A stretch of DNA of 33,481 bases from Luteimonas kalidii. GTDB taxonomy: Bacteria > Pseudomonadota > Gammaproteobacteria > Xanthomonadales > Xanthomonadaceae. This document shows positions 25,805 through 33,481 of this stretch, one piece after another (the first letter of the stretch is position 1; every line of letters begins with the position of its first letter). The position numbers and the translations under genes were made by a program. Under the pieces are notes generated by a model. It was given only the letters and a program-made list of their open reading frames with translations, ran no database searches and was not told the DNA's origin. Location of the stretch: contig NZ_JARXRO010000011.1 in the NCBI RefSeq assembly GCF_029887935.1, positions 1 through 33,481 on the forward strand, written 5' to 3'.

Positions 25805-25821
25805 CGGGGGCTGAGCCCCCG
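25805..25821 (+). other. Perfect 7-bp GC hairpin just before nrdR
   Basis: CGGGGGC and GCCCCCG (25805-25811, 25815-25821) pair around a TGA loop and end 8 nt before the nrdR ATG, where a Shine-Dalgarno would be expected; none is obvious. It could terminate glyA transcripts weakly or limit nrdR translation. There is no U-tract. Confidence 0.45.
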
Positions 25822-25829
25822 CCACGCGC

Positions 25830-26363
25830 ATGCATTGCCCTTTCTGCCAGCACCAGGACACCAAGGTCATCGACTCGCGCGCGTCCGAGGACGGCGCGAC
25901 GATCCGGCGCCGGCGCGAGTGCGAGGCCTGCGGCGAGCGGTTCAGCACGCTGGAGACGATCGAGCTCAAGCTGCCCGTGATCATCAAGGGCGACGGCCGG
26001 CGCGAGCCGTTCGACGCGCGCAAGCTGCGGATCAGCATGGATCGCGCGCTGCACAAGCGGCCGGTGTCGGAAGAACAGATCGAGACCGCCGTGCGCGCCG
26101 TGGTGCACCAGTTGCGCATGACCACAGAGCGCGAGGTGTCGTCGCGCCGCATCGGCGAGTTCGTGATCGCCGAGCTGCGCAAGCTCGACCACGTCGGTTT
26201 CGTGCGCTTCGCCTCGGTGTACCGCTCGTTCGAGGACATCACCGATTTCCGCGAGGAGCTCGACCGGCTCGAGCGCGAGCTCCCGGGCGAGGGACAGTTG
26301 CCGCTGCTCGGTGGCGAGGTGGTGCCGTTCGGCAAGCCCGCGGACAAGGGCAAGAAGCGTTGA
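25830..26363 (+). CDS. nrdR: Transcriptional repressor NrdR
   Basis: The (d)ATP-sensing repressor of ribonucleotide reductase genes, 177 residues (the family is usually 150-180). The N-terminal zinc ribbon has C3, C6, C31 and C34 and reads [17 protein letters not shown] ... [17 protein letters not shown]. An ATP-cone domain occupies about residues 49-139 ([18 protein letters not shown], then [14 protein letters not shown] at its end). The C-terminal tail ([20 protein letters not shown]) is longer than average and probably disordered. It sits between glyA and ribD, 19 nt before ribD. Confidence 0.97.
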   Translation: MHCPFCQHQDTKVIDSRASEDGATIRRRRECEACGERFSTLETIELKLPVIIKGDGRREPFDARKLRISMDRALHKRPVSEEQIETAVRAVVHQLRMTTEREVSSRRIGEFVIAELRKLDHVGFVRFASVYRSFEDITDFREELDRLERELPGEGQLPLLGGEVVPFGKPADKGKKR

Positions 26364-26382
26364 CGGTCCGCAGCCGGCGCCG

Positions 26383-27492
26383 ATGAGCGCGTTCTCCGCC
26401 ACCGACCACGCGATGATGGCGCGGGCCCTGCGGCTGGCGCTGCTCGGTGCCTACACCACGCGGCCCAATCCGATGGTCGGCTGCGTGATCGCACGCGGCG
26501 AGGAGATCGTGGGGGAAGGCTGGCACTGCCGCCAGGGCGAGCCCCACGCGGAGGTGCTCGCGCTGGACGCCGCGGGCGCGCGGGCGAAGGGCGCGACCGC
26601 ATACGTGACCCTGGAACCCTGCGCCCATACCGGCCGCACCGGGCCCTGCGCCGACGCCCTGGTGGCGGCCGGCGTCTCGCGCGTGGTGGCGGCGATGCGC
26701 GATCCGTTCCCGCAGGTCGACGGCGCCGGATTCGACCGCCTGCGCGCGGCCGGAATCGAGGTCGGGGCGGGGTTGATGGAAGCCCAGGCGCGGGCGTTGA
26801 ACGTGGGCTTCCTGTCGCGGATCGAGCGTGGCCGCCCATGGGTGCGGGTGAAACTGGCCTGCAGCCTGGACGGGCGCACGGCCATGGCCGATGGCGATTC
26901 GAAGTGGATCACCGGCCAGGCCGCGCGCGCCGACGTCATGCACTGGCGGGCGCGCGCCGGCGCGATCCTCACCGGTGCCGGCACCGTGCTGGCCGACGAT
27001 CCGTCGCTGACGGTGCGTTTCGACACCCCGCGCGAGTTCGTGCCGCCGCTGCGGGTGGTGCTCGACCCGGGCCTGGCGACCGTCGCGCGGGGCAAGGTGC
27101 GCGAGGGCGACGCGCCGACGCTTTACCTGCATGCGCCCGACGCCAAGGTGCCGCGCGAGCTGAGGGCCGACCGGGCGCCCGCACCGGTGAAGGGCGGCGT
27201 GTTCGATCTCGATGCGGTCCTGGCCCTGCTGGCGCAGCGCGAGATCAACGAGGTGCACGTGGAGACCGGCGCGACGCTCGCCGGCGCGTTGCTCAAGGCC
27301 GGGCTGGTGGACGACCTGCTGCTGTACGTGGCGCCGGTGCTGCTGGGCGACGGTGCGCGCCCGCTGTTCGGCGGGCTGGACTTCACCCGCATGGCGCAGT
27401 GCCTGCGGATGGAACTCGTGGAGACCGTGCGGGTCGGGGACGACCTGCGGCTGCACCTGCGGCCGTGCGCGGAGCCGGTCGCGGCCCCGTGA
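26383..27492 (+). CDS. ribD: Bifunctional riboflavin deaminase/reductase RibD
   Basis: Carries out deamination and then side-chain reduction of the pyrimidine intermediate in riboflavin synthesis. It has 369 residues from the ATG at 26383; the frame is open upstream but overlaps nrdR. The N-terminal deaminase has the zinc ligands H55 (PHAE, catalytic E57), C80 and C89 (PCAHTGRTGPC). The C-terminal reductase domain (from about residue 148) shows VRVKLACSLDGRTAMADGDS, WITG and LTGAGTVLADDP for NADPH and substrate binding. This is the first rib gene; the other rib genes follow after a two-gene interruption. Confidence 0.97.
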   Translation: MSAFSATDHAMMARALRLALLGAYTTRPNPMVGCVIARGEEIVGEGWHCRQGEPHAEVLALDAAGARAKGATAYVTLEPCAHTGRTGPCADALVAAGVSRVVAAMRDPFPQVDGAGFDRLRAAGIEVGAGLMEAQARALNVGFLSRIERGRPWVRVKLACSLDGRTAMADGDSKWITGQAARADVMHWRARAGAILTGAGTVLADDPSLTVRFDTPREFVPPLRVVLDPGLATVARGKVREGDAPTLYLHAPDAKVPRELRADRAPAPVKGGVFDLDAVLALLAQREINEVHVETGATLAGALLKAGLVDDLLLYVAPVLLGDGARPLFGGLDFTRMAQCLRMELVETVRVGDDLRLHLRPCAEPVAAP

Positions 27493-27544
27493 TCGCGGGA
27501 TGCCCGCAGCGCGCGTGCGGAATTCGTCCGGCTGTGGTGCGCCG

Positions 27545-28297
27545 ATGATGCTGCCGACGTTCAAGGACCACTTTTCCGGGGTCGCCGACGCCTACGCCGG
27601 CGCACGCCCGGACTATCCCGACGCCCTGTTCGACTGGATCGCCTCCGTGGCGCCGGCGCAGTCGCTGGCCTGGGAGGCCGGATGCGGCAGCGGGCAGGCG
27701 ACCCGCGGACTGGCGAAGCGCTTCGCGCGCGTGCATGCCGCCGATCCCAGCGCCGGCCAGATTGCCCACGCGCAGGCGCCGGCGAACGCGGTCTTCGCGA
27801 TCGAGCCGGCCGAATGCACCGCGCTGCCCGATGCCAGCGCCGACGTGGCCTGCGTCGCGCAGGCGCTGCACTGGTTCGACCGCGACGCGTACTTCGCCGA
27901 ATGCGCGCGCGTGCTGCGTCCGGGCGGCGTGCTGGTGGCCTGGGGCTACCAGGACATCGTGATGGACGAGGGGCTGCGCGAGGCCGTGGATGGATTCGCG
28001 GCGGACATCCGCCCGTACTGGCCGCCGGAGCGCGCCGATGTCGATGCCGCCTACGCCGGCTACGCCTGGCCGTTCCCGGCGATCGATGCGCCGCAAGGCA
28101 CGCTCTCCGCCGACTGGCCGCTGGCGCGCCTGCTGGCGTACTTCTCCAGTTATTCCGCGACCCGGCGCTGCCGCGAGGCGACGGGGCGCGATCCGGTCGC
28201 TGCCCACGCCGACGCGATCGCGCGCGCCTGGGGCGCGCCGGCCACGTTGCGCCGCGTGCAGTGGCCGCTGTTCGTGCATGCGCGGCGGGCGCCATGA
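27545..28297 (+). CDS. Class I SAM-dependent methyltransferase
   Basis: A 250-residue protein of the methyltransferase type 11 family. The N-terminus (FKDHFSGVADAYAGARPDYP) and SAM motif I (WEAGCGSGQATRGLA) are clear; AADPSAGQIAHA is the acidic loop, and ALHWFDRDAYFAECARVLRPGGVLVAWGY covers motifs II-III (given in two overlapping parts: ALHWFDRDAYFAE and VLRPGGVLVAW). Two adjacent ATGs (27545 and 27548) are possible starts. The substrate is unknown. The stop overlaps the ATG of the next gene by four bases (ATGA), so the two are probably one translation unit, placed between ribD and the FMN riboswitch. Confidence 0.85.
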   Translation: MMLPTFKDHFSGVADAYAGARPDYPDALFDWIASVAPAQSLAWEAGCGSGQATRGLAKRFARVHAADPSAGQIAHAQAPANAVFAIEPAECTALPDASADVACVAQALHWFDRDAYFAECARVLRPGGVLVAWGYQDIVMDEGLREAVDGFAADIRPYWPPERADVDAAYAGYAWPFPAIDAPQGTLSADWPLARLLAYFSSYSATRRCREATGRDPVAAHADAIARAWGAPATLRRVQWPLFVHARRAP

Positions 28298-29313
28298 CCG
28301 TGCGCTGGGGCATCCTCGGCTGCGGCGACGTCACCGAGGTCAAGAGCGGGCCGGCGCTGCAGCAGGCAACGGGATCGGCGCTGGTGGCGGTGATGCGTCG
28401 CGACGGGCGCAAGGCCGAGGACTACGCGCGCCGCCACGGCGTGCCGCGCTGGTACGACGATGCCGACGCGCTGATCGCCGATCCCGGCGTTGATGCGGTC
28501 TACGTCGCCACGCCGCCCTCGAGCCACGCGACGCTTGCGATCCGGGCGCTGCAGGCCGGCAAGCCGGTGTACGTGGAAAAGCCCATGGCGCGCGATTCGG
28601 CCGAGTGCGAGGCGATGCTCGCGGCCGGCCACGCGGCCGGCCAGCCGCTGTTCGTGGCGTTCTACCGGCGCGCACTGCCGCGCTTCCTGAAGGTGCGTGC
28701 GCTGCTGGAGGCCGGCGCGATCGGCATGCCGCGCGAGGTGCGCATCGTCCTGCACCGCACGCTCGATCCGCGCTATGCGAGCGGCGGCGCGCTGCCCTGG
28801 CGGGTGCGCCCGGAGATCGCCGGCGGCGGCCTGTTCGTCGACCTGGGCAGCCACACCCTGGACCTGCTGGATTTCCTGTTCGGACCGGTGACGCAGGTGT
28901 CGGGCAGCGCCAGGTCCGTGTCCGGCGCCTATCCGGCCGAGGACACGGTGGAGGCGGCACTGACCTTCGCCAACGGCGCGCAGGGCACCGGCGACTGGAA
29001 CTTCTGCAGCGACGCCCGCCGCGACCTGGTCGAGATCACGGGCGATCGCGGGCGGCTGCGTTTCGCCAGCTTCGACGAGGTGCCGGTGGAACTGGAGAGC
29101 GACGCCGGCCGGGAGCGCTTCGAGATCGCGCATCCGCTCCACATCCAGCAGCCTCTGCTGGAGACCGTCATGGCCGCGCTGCGCGGCGAGGGCGACTGCC
29201 CCTCCACCGGCGTCACCGCCGCGCGCACCACCGCCGTGATCGACGCGATCCTGCACGGCTTCCGCAACGCTGCGTCCGGCGTCGGCGACCGGAACGGCGG
29301 ACCGCTGCGCTAG
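28294..29313 (+). CDS. Gfo/Idh/MocA family NAD(P)-dependent oxidoreductase
   Basis: A 339-residue dehydrogenase-like protein. The N-terminal Rossmann fold begins WGILGCGDVTEVKSGPAL, and VYVATPPSSHATLAIRAL plus the EKPMA motif are typical of the family. The C-terminal domain carries GGGLFVDLGSHTLDLLDFLFG with the usual D...H pair. Family members oxidise or reduce sugars, inositol or related compounds; the substrate here cannot be named. The ATG overlaps the methyltransferase stop. The stop codon TAG (29311-29313) is part of the TAGAAT hexamer that probably drives the FMN riboswitch transcript. Confidence 0.9.
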   Translation: MTVRWGILGCGDVTEVKSGPALQQATGSALVAVMRRDGRKAEDYARRHGVPRWYDDADALIADPGVDAVYVATPPSSHATLAIRALQAGKPVYVEKPMARDSAECEAMLAAGHAAGQPLFVAFYRRALPRFLKVRALLEAGAIGMPREVRIVLHRTLDPRYASGGALPWRVRPEIAGGGLFVDLGSHTLDLLDFLFGPVTQVSGSARSVSGAYPAEDTVEAALTFANGAQGTGDWNFCSDARRDLVEITGDRGRLRFASFDEVPVELESDAGRERFEIAHPLHIQQPLLETVMAALRGEGDCPSTGVTAARTTAVIDAILHGFRNAASGVGDRNGGPLR

Positions 29314-29316
29314 AAT
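29311..29316 (+). promoter_or_regulatory. Candidate -10 (TAGAAT) of the riboflavin transcript
   Basis: TAGAAT overlaps the stop codon of the upstream oxidoreductase and lies about 37 nt before the first base of the FMN riboswitch, a sensible position for transcription start. The -35 region is not recognisable. Confidence 0.55.
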
Positions 29317-29352
29317 GCCGCACCGGCCGCCAGCGGCCACCACCACCAGAAA

Positions 29353-29514
29353 CGTCTTCGGGGCGGGGTGAGATTCCCCACCGGCGGTAGGCGGGCGCCA
29401 CCCTCGCGGTGCGCGTGCGCGAGCCCGCGAGCGCCCAAGCGGCCCAGCCGCGCGGGGTCAGCAGATCCGGTCGAATGCCGGAGCCGACGGTCACAGTCCG
29501 GATGAAAGAAGACG
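29353..29514 (+). ncRNA. FMN riboswitch (RFN element)
   Basis: A cis-acting RNA in the leader of ribE that binds FMN and lowers rib expression. The P1 stem is visible as CGTCTTC (29353-29359) paired with GAAGACG (29508-29514). Hallmarks of the class follow in order: GGGGCGGGGTGA, ATTCCCCACCGGCGGT, AGCCCGCGAGCGC, GGTCAGCAGATCCGGT, GGAGCCGACGGTCA and AGTCCGGATGAAAGA. One arm (29392-29412) is expanded and GC-rich. The downstream 73 nt hold the expression platform before ribE. Confidence 0.97.
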
Positions 29515-29518
29515 CGTC

Positions 29519-29579
29519 GCGCGGCCTTTGGCCGTGCGTTCGCTCGCTCCCGCGGGCGTTTCTCGCCATTGCTGCGGGA
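29519..29579 (+). promoter_or_regulatory. Expression platform of the FMN riboswitch
   Basis: Two hairpins are visible: GCGCGGCC with GGCCGTGC around TTT (29519-29537), and TCCCGC (29548-29553) with GCGGGA (29574-29579). The second 3' arm contains the GGGA that is the only candidate ribosome binding site of ribE (ATG 29588). No U-tract follows either hairpin. This favours control of translation initiation over transcription termination; it is inference from pairing done by eye. Confidence 0.5.
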
Positions 29580-29587
29580 AACGGACC

Positions 29588-30214
29588 ATGTTCACCGGAT
29601 TGATCGAAGGCGTCGGCACGCTCGCATCGCGCGAGGCACGCGGCGGCGACGCACGGCTGCGGATCGCGGTCGGCAGCCTGCCGTTCGACGGCGTCGCCCT
29701 GGGCGAGAGCATCGCGGTCAACGGCACGTGCCTGACCGTGGTCGCCTTCGACGCCACCTACTTCGAGGCCGATGCCTCCAACGAGACGCTCGCGCTCACC
29801 ACCCTGGGTGCGCTCGCGCCGGGACGTGCGCTGAACCTGGAACGCGCGATGCGGCCGACCGATCGCCTCGGCGGGCATCTGGTCAGCGGCCATGTCGACG
29901 GCGTGGGCACGGTGGCCGCGGTCGCGGACGATGCGCGCGCGCAACGCTGGCGGTTCACCGCGCCGGGCGCGCTGATGAAGTACATCGCGCCGAAGGGATC
30001 GATCTGCGTCGATGGGGTGAGCCTGACCGTGAACGCGGTGCACGCCGACGGGTTCGAGGTCGCGCTGGTGCCGCACACGCTGGCGCACACCGCGTTCGGG
30101 GCGACTGCGGTCGGCGAGGCCGTGAACCTGGAGGTCGACGTGGTGGCGCGCTACGTCGAGCGGCTGCTCGCGGCGGGCGTGGCGCCGGGCACCGGTCCCG
30201 TGGAGGGTCGCTGA
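29588..30214 (+). CDS. ribE: Riboflavin synthase, alpha subunit
   Basis: Dismutates two lumazine molecules to riboflavin, the last step of the pathway. It has 208 residues from the ATG at 29588, the family start MFTGLIEGVG; an upstream in-frame start (29528) lies in the riboswitch platform and is rejected. Two tandem lumazine-binding domains are visible, each with its signature: VNGTCLTV near residues 45-52 and VDGVSLTVN near 140-148, with SGHVDGVG between. It is the first gene behind the FMN riboswitch; ribBA starts 2 nt after its stop. Confidence 0.97.
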   Translation: MFTGLIEGVGTLASREARGGDARLRIAVGSLPFDGVALGESIAVNGTCLTVVAFDATYFEADASNETLALTTLGALAPGRALNLERAMRPTDRLGGHLVSGHVDGVGTVAAVADDARAQRWRFTAPGALMKYIAPKGSICVDGVSLTVNAVHADGFEVALVPHTLAHTAFGATAVGEAVNLEVDVVARYVERLLAAGVAPGTGPVEGR

Positions 30215-30215
30215 G

Positions 30216-31325
30216 ATGGCCTTCGCGCCGGTTCCCGAACTGCTGGAGGAGATCCGCGAGGGTCGGATGGTGGTGATCGTCGACGACGAGGACCGCGAGA
30301 ACGAGGGCGACCTGATCATGGCCGCCGGGCAGGTGCGCCCGTCGGACATCAACTTCATGGTCACCCATGCGCGCGGCCTGGTGTGCCTGTCGCTCACGCG
30401 CGAACGCTGCGCCCAGCTCGGGCTGCCGCCGATGGTGCAGTCCAACACCTCGCGCCACCGCACCAACTTCACCGTCAGCATCGAGGCGGCCGAGGGCGTG
30501 ACCACCGGCATCTCGGCGCACGACCGCGCGCACACCATCCGCACCGCGGTGCGCGCCGATGCGACCCCGGCGGACCTGTCGCAACCCGGACACATCTTCC
30601 CGCTGATGGCCGAGCCCGGCGGCGTGCTCGCGCGCAGCGGCCACACCGAGGCGGCCGCCGACCTCGCGCGGCTGGCCGGACTGGCGCCGGCCGGCGTGCT
30701 GGTCGAGATCCTCAACCCGGACGGCAGCATGGCCCGGCGTCCGGAACTGGAAGTGTTCGCGCGTACGCACGGGCTGAAGATCGGTTCGATCGAGGACCTG
30801 ATCCGCTACCGGCTGGACAACGAACAGACGGTCGAACGCGTCGACGCGCGCGTCATCGATACCGCGCACGGCCCGTTCCAGCTGGTCACCTATCGCGACC
30901 GCCTGGCCGACGCGCTGCACCTGGCCCTGGTGCGCGGCACGCCGGACGCCGCACGCGCCAGCCTGGTGCGGGTGCAGCCGATGAATCCGCTGGCCGACGC
31001 GCTGCACTGGCGGCGCGCCGATTTCGGCCCCGCGACCGGCGACGTGCTGGCGCGGCTGGCGGCCGAGGACGCCGGCGCACTGGTGCTGCTGGACGACCAC
31101 CAGGACGCGCAGGCGCTGCTTGACCGCATCCGCGAGACCCATGCCGCGCCGGCGGTGCCCGCACAGGCGCGCGGCGCGGTGGTGGGCGAATGGCGCCGCA
31201 ACGGGGCCGGCGCGCAGATCCTGCACGACCTCGGCTTCGGCCGGCTGCGCGTGCTGGGCACGCCGCGCCGGCAGGTGGGGCTGGCCGGATTCGGGCTGGA
31301 GATCGTGGAGTACCTGGCGCCGTAG
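30216..31325 (+). CDS. ribBA: 3,4-dihydroxy-2-butanone 4-phosphate synthase with degenerate GTP cyclohydrolase II-like C-terminus
   Basis: Makes the four-carbon precursor of riboflavin from ribulose 5-phosphate; 369 residues. The N-terminal RibB domain (1-200) is intact: [19 protein letters not shown] with the metal/substrate acidic cluster, [34 protein letters not shown] and [15 protein letters not shown]. The C-terminal half (from about 210) follows the RibA fold, but the zinc cysteines and the GExxTGD and RCDCG motifs of GTP cyclohydrolase II are absent. Such RibB-RibX fusions are known in proteobacteria and keep only RibB activity. A separate ribA elsewhere is expected. GGAGGG (30202-30207) is the ribosome binding site. 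Confidence 0.93.
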   Translation: MAFAPVPELLEEIREGRMVVIVDDEDRENEGDLIMAAGQVRPSDINFMVTHARGLVCLSLTRERCAQLGLPPMVQSNTSRHRTNFTVSIEAAEGVTTGISAHDRAHTIRTAVRADATPADLSQPGHIFPLMAEPGGVLARSGHTEAAADLARLAGLAPAGVLVEILNPDGSMARRPELEVFARTHGLKIGSIEDLIRYRLDNEQTVERVDARVIDTAHGPFQLVTYRDRLADALHLALVRGTPDAARASLVRVQPMNPLADALHWRRADFGPATGDVLARLAAEDAGALVLLDDHQDAQALLDRIRETHAAPAVPAQARGAVVGEWRRNGAGAQILHDLGFGRLRVLGTPRRQVGLAGFGLEIVEYLAP

Positions 31326-31412
31326 GCTGCGGCCCGGCGGGGTAGGGAGCCGGAATCCGTCGTCCCGTGTCCGCTGCGCGCCCCGACCTGCGGGCGGAAT
31401 CGCCGGCCGCGT

Positions 31413-31418
31413 TAGAAT
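31413..31418 (+). promoter_or_regulatory. Candidate -10 (TAGAAT) of ribH-nusB
   Basis: TAGAAT lies 34 nt before the ribH ATG in a 121-nt gap after ribBA, suggesting that ribH and nusB also have their own promoter. No -35 is evident. Confidence 0.5.
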
Positions 31419-31446
31419 CCCGTTCCTCCCTCCGGATCCCCCAGGC

Positions 31447-31914
31447 ATGAGCCACTACGAAGGCGATCTGCGCGCCACCGACGGGGCGCGCTTCGCGATC
31501 ATCGCCAGCCGCTGGAACCCGCGCATCACCGACGCGCTGGTCGCCGGCGCGCGCAAGGCCTTCGCCGACCACGGCGTGGCCGAGGACGCGATCGACGTCG
31601 TCCGCGTGCCCGGCGCCTGGGAACTGCCGCTGGCGGCGCGGCGCCTGGCCGAACGCGGCGCGCATCGCGCGATCGTCGCCCTGGGCTGCGTGGTGCGCGG
31701 CGACACGCGCCATTTCGAGCAGGTGGCCGACGGCTGCAGCGACGGCCTGATGCGGGTCGCGCTGGACCATGGCGTGCCGGTGGCCAACGGCGTGCTCGCG
31801 GTCGACGTGCACGAGGACGCCGAACGCCGCGCCGGCGGCAGCCACGGCAACAAGGGCGAAGAGTGCGCGCTGGTCGCGATCGAGATGGCGCACCTGCTGG
31901 AGACGCTGCCGTGA
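31447..31914 (+). CDS. ribH: 6,7-dimethyl-8-ribityllumazine synthase (riboflavin synthase beta subunit)
   Basis: Condenses the pyrimidine and butanone intermediates to lumazine, the substrate of RibE, typically in an icosahedral or pentameric assembly. It has 155 residues from the ATG at 31447; the frame is open upstream but conserved sequence starts here. Motifs are [50 protein letters not shown] with the catalytic His, and [17 protein letters not shown] followed by HGNKGEECA. The stop overlaps the nusB GTG start by four bases. Confidence 0.97.
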   Translation: MSHYEGDLRATDGARFAIIASRWNPRITDALVAGARKAFADHGVAEDAIDVVRVPGAWELPLAARRLAERGAHRAIVALGCVVRGDTRHFEQVADGCSDGLMRVALDHGVPVANGVLAVDVHEDAERRAGGSHGNKGEECALVAIEMAHLLETLP

Positions 31915-32372
31915 CCCGCGCGCCTCGCCGCGACGGCGTCGATCCGGTCGCGCGCACGCGCTCGCGCCGTCGCGCGCTGCAGGCGGTGTACGCGATGCAG
32001 CTCTCGGGCGTGGACGCGAGCAACGCGATTGCGCAGTTCGCCCACGAGCAGGCGAACGAGGTCGCGGACCTGGCGTACTTCGAGGACCTGGTGCGCGGCG
32101 TCGGCAGCCACCGCAAGGCGCTGGATGCCGCCCTGCAGCCGTTCCTCGACCGTCCGGTGGAGGAGGTCGATCCGATCGAGCGCGCGATGTTGCGCATCGC
32201 CGCCTACGAACTCCAGCACCGGCTGGACGTGCCCTACCGCGTCGTCATCGACGAGGCGCTGAAGACCGTCAAGCGCTTCGGCTCCGAGCACGGCCATACC
32301 TACGTCAACGGCGTGCTCGACCGCGCCGCCGCGCAGTGGCGCGCACCGGAAGTGCAGGCCGCGCGCGCCTGA
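31911..32372 (+). CDS. nusB: Transcription antitermination factor NusB
   Basis: Binds BoxA RNA with NusE (S10) to support antitermination, especially of rRNA operons. It has 153 residues from the GTG at 31911, which forms GTGA with the ribH stop. The all-helical fold is recognisable: [68 protein letters not shown] and [14 protein letters not shown]. The neighbourhood ribH-nusB-thiL is widely conserved. A perfect GC hairpin begins 2 nt after the stop. Confidence 0.96.
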   Translation: MTRAPRRDGVDPVARTRSRRRALQAVYAMQLSGVDASNAIAQFAHEQANEVADLAYFEDLVRGVGSHRKALDAALQPFLDRPVEEVDPIERAMLRIAAYELQHRLDVPYRVVIDEALKTVKRFGSEHGHTYVNGVLDRAAAQWRAPEVQAARA

Positions 32373-32373
32373 C

Positions 32374-32397
32374 GCCGTCGCGCCGGCGCGCGACGGC
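32374..32397 (+). terminator. Perfect 10-bp GC hairpin after nusB
   Basis: GCCGTCGCGC (32374-32383) pairs exactly with GCGCGACGGC (32388-32397) around a 4-nt loop, starting right after the nusB stop. No U-tract follows, so it may mark or stabilise the transcript end rather than act as an efficient intrinsic terminator. Confidence 0.55.
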
Positions 32398-32477
32398 CCG
32401 TGTATCGGCCAGGCGCGTCCATGTGGTGTACCGGCGTTGTCGACCCGTTCCGAGGACCGCACGCGAGGACCGCCCGC

Positions 32478-33419
32478 ATGGAATTCGACCTGATCGCCCG
32501 CATCCGCGACCGTGCATCCACGCGCGACGACGTGGTCCTGGGCATCGGCGACGATGCGGCGCTGCTGCAGGTGCCGCCCGGGCGCCAGCTGGTGGTGGCG
32601 ATGGACACGCTCAACGCCGGCGTGCACTTTCCCGCGAACACGGCGCCGGCCGACATCGGCTGGAAGGCGCTGGCGGTGAACCTGTCCGATCTTGCGGCGA
32701 TGGGCGCCGAACCGGCCTGGTGCACGCTGTCGCTCTCGCTGCCGGGCGGCGACGCCGGCTTCGTCGACGGGTTCCTCGATGGCTTTCTGGAACTGTCGGC
32801 GCTGCATGGCGTGGCGCTGGTGGGCGGCGACACCACGCGCGGGCCGCTGTCGGTCTGCGTGACGGCGCACGGGCTGGTGCAGCCGGGTCGCGCTCTGCGT
32901 CGTGCCGGCGCCACGCCCGGAGACGACGTCTGGGTCACCGGCACGCCGGGCGATGCCGCCGCGGCGCTCGCCGCGCTGCAGGCCGGCGCGGCGGTCGATC
33001 GCGCGCTGCGCGTGCGGCTGGACCGTCCACAGCCGCGGCTCGCGGCCGGGCGTGCGCTGGCGGGCCTGGCCAGCGCCTGCATCGACGTCTCCGACGGATT
33101 GCTGGCCGACCTCGGCCACATCTGCGCCGCCAGTGGCGTCGGCGCGTGCATCGAACTCGACCGGCTGCCCGCCTCGCCGGCGCTGTCGCGGTTCAGGCCC
33201 GAGCTGCGCTGGCCCTGGCAGGCGACCGGCGGCGACGACTACGAACTGTGCTTCACCGCACCGGCAGCGCATCGCGATGCGGTCGCCGCCGTGCTGGCCG
33301 CCACCGGGGACACCGCCGCCACGCGAATCGGCATGATCGACACCTCGGCCGGCGTAGGCGCGCAGCGGCCCGACGGCGCACCCTGGGCCCCGGCCATGCA
33401 AGGGTTCAGACACTTCTGA
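32478..33419 (+). CDS. thiL: Thiamine-monophosphate kinase
   Basis: Phosphorylates thiamine monophosphate to the diphosphate cofactor. It has 313 residues from the ATG at 32478 (MEFDLIARIRD); GCGAGGAC upstream is a weak ribosome binding site, and an upstream in-frame start at 32400 is not conserved. Motifs of the PurM-like ATP-grasping family are present: GIGDDAALL, VAMDTLNAGVHF, NLSDLAAMGAEP, VGGDTTRGP, CIDVSDGLLADLGHI and TGGDDYELCFT. The gene follows nusB after 105 nt, as in many proteobacteria. Confidence 0.96.
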   Translation: MEFDLIARIRDRASTRDDVVLGIGDDAALLQVPPGRQLVVAMDTLNAGVHFPANTAPADIGWKALAVNLSDLAAMGAEPAWCTLSLSLPGGDAGFVDGFLDGFLELSALHGVALVGGDTTRGPLSVCVTAHGLVQPGRALRRAGATPGDDVWVTGTPGDAAAALAALQAGAAVDRALRVRLDRPQPRLAAGRALAGLASACIDVSDGLLADLGHICAASGVGACIELDRLPASPALSRFRPELRWPWQATGGDDYELCFTAPAAHRDAVAAVLAATGDTAATRIGMIDTSAGVGAQRPDGAPWAPAMQGFRHF

Positions 33420-33435
33420 CCCGCCATCCCGCCTC

Positions 33436-33464
33436 GTAGCCCGGATAAGCGAAGCGCATCCGGG
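33436..33464 (+). repeat. REP-like palindromic element
   Basis: A GTAG head (33436-33439) is followed by an imperfect palindrome: CCCGGAT (33440-33446) pairs with ATCCGGG (33458-33464), and inside it GCG (33449-33451) pairs with CGC (33455-33457), leaving AA bulged. A GTRG tetranucleotide plus a bulged hairpin is the signature of REP elements mobilised by RAYT (TnpA-REP) enzymes. It lies 16 nt after the thiL stop and could also act as a 3'-end hairpin. A partner element may lie beyond the window. Confidence 0.75.
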
Positions 33465-33481
33465 GCCGCGGGATAACGTGC

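Noticed and set aside
23870..26839. Minus-strand open frame of 989 codons across the RcnB-like gene, glyA, nrdR and ribD
   Set aside because: It runs antisense through four recognisable genes and has no motif; it is an effect of high GC codon bias.

Overview
The window is about 70% GC with strong GC-ending codons. It fits a member of the Xanthomonadaceae/Lysobacteraceae (a Lysobacter-, Luteimonas- or Xanthomonas-like gammaproteobacterium). The strongest clue is a type II secretion (T2SS) cluster in the order E-F-G-H-I-J-K-L-M-N-D, with no gspC or prepilin peptidase gene. This is the xps order known from Xanthomonas, where XpsN stands in for GspC and the peptidase lies elsewhere. The placement is inference from gene content and order.

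Layout. 1-3183 is the 3' part of a giant trimeric autotransporter adhesin. 3388-5328 is a secreted subtilase, a plausible T2SS client, closed by a good rho-independent terminator. 5552-17121 is the xps operon: ATPase E, platform F, pseudopilins G-K, assembly proteins L, M and N, and secretin D. 17172-18931 holds two GT-A glycosyltransferases. 19082-20287 is pncB, converging with a minus-strand group pyrF, map and ettA (20271-23617). A divergent RcnB-like gene follows, then glyA and nrdR, and a riboflavin block: ribD, a methyltransferase, an oxidoreductase, an FMN riboswitch, ribE, a ribBA-type gene with a degenerate GTP cyclohydrolase half, and ribH. nusB, thiL and a REP-like palindrome close the window.

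How the genes work together. The xps products form one envelope machine: E, F, L and M at the inner membrane, G-K as the pseudopilus, N bridging to secretin D. glyA, nrdR, rib, nusB and thiL form a housekeeping cluster whose local order (glyA-nrdR-ribD ... ribE-ribB-ribH-nusB-thiL) is common in gammaproteobacteria.

The most unusual signal lies inside the xps operon. Between xpsI and xpsJ, and between xpsF and xpsG, are 0.3-0.4 kb tracts sharing a repeated sequence. In front of xpsJ it forms a tandem array with an exact 84-bp (28-codon) period. Both tracts are open in frame with the downstream prepilin and end at the prepilin-peptidase motif (QRG before F). They look like in-frame insertions of a dispersed repeat into prepilin leader sequences, so the true starts of XpsG and XpsJ are uncertain.
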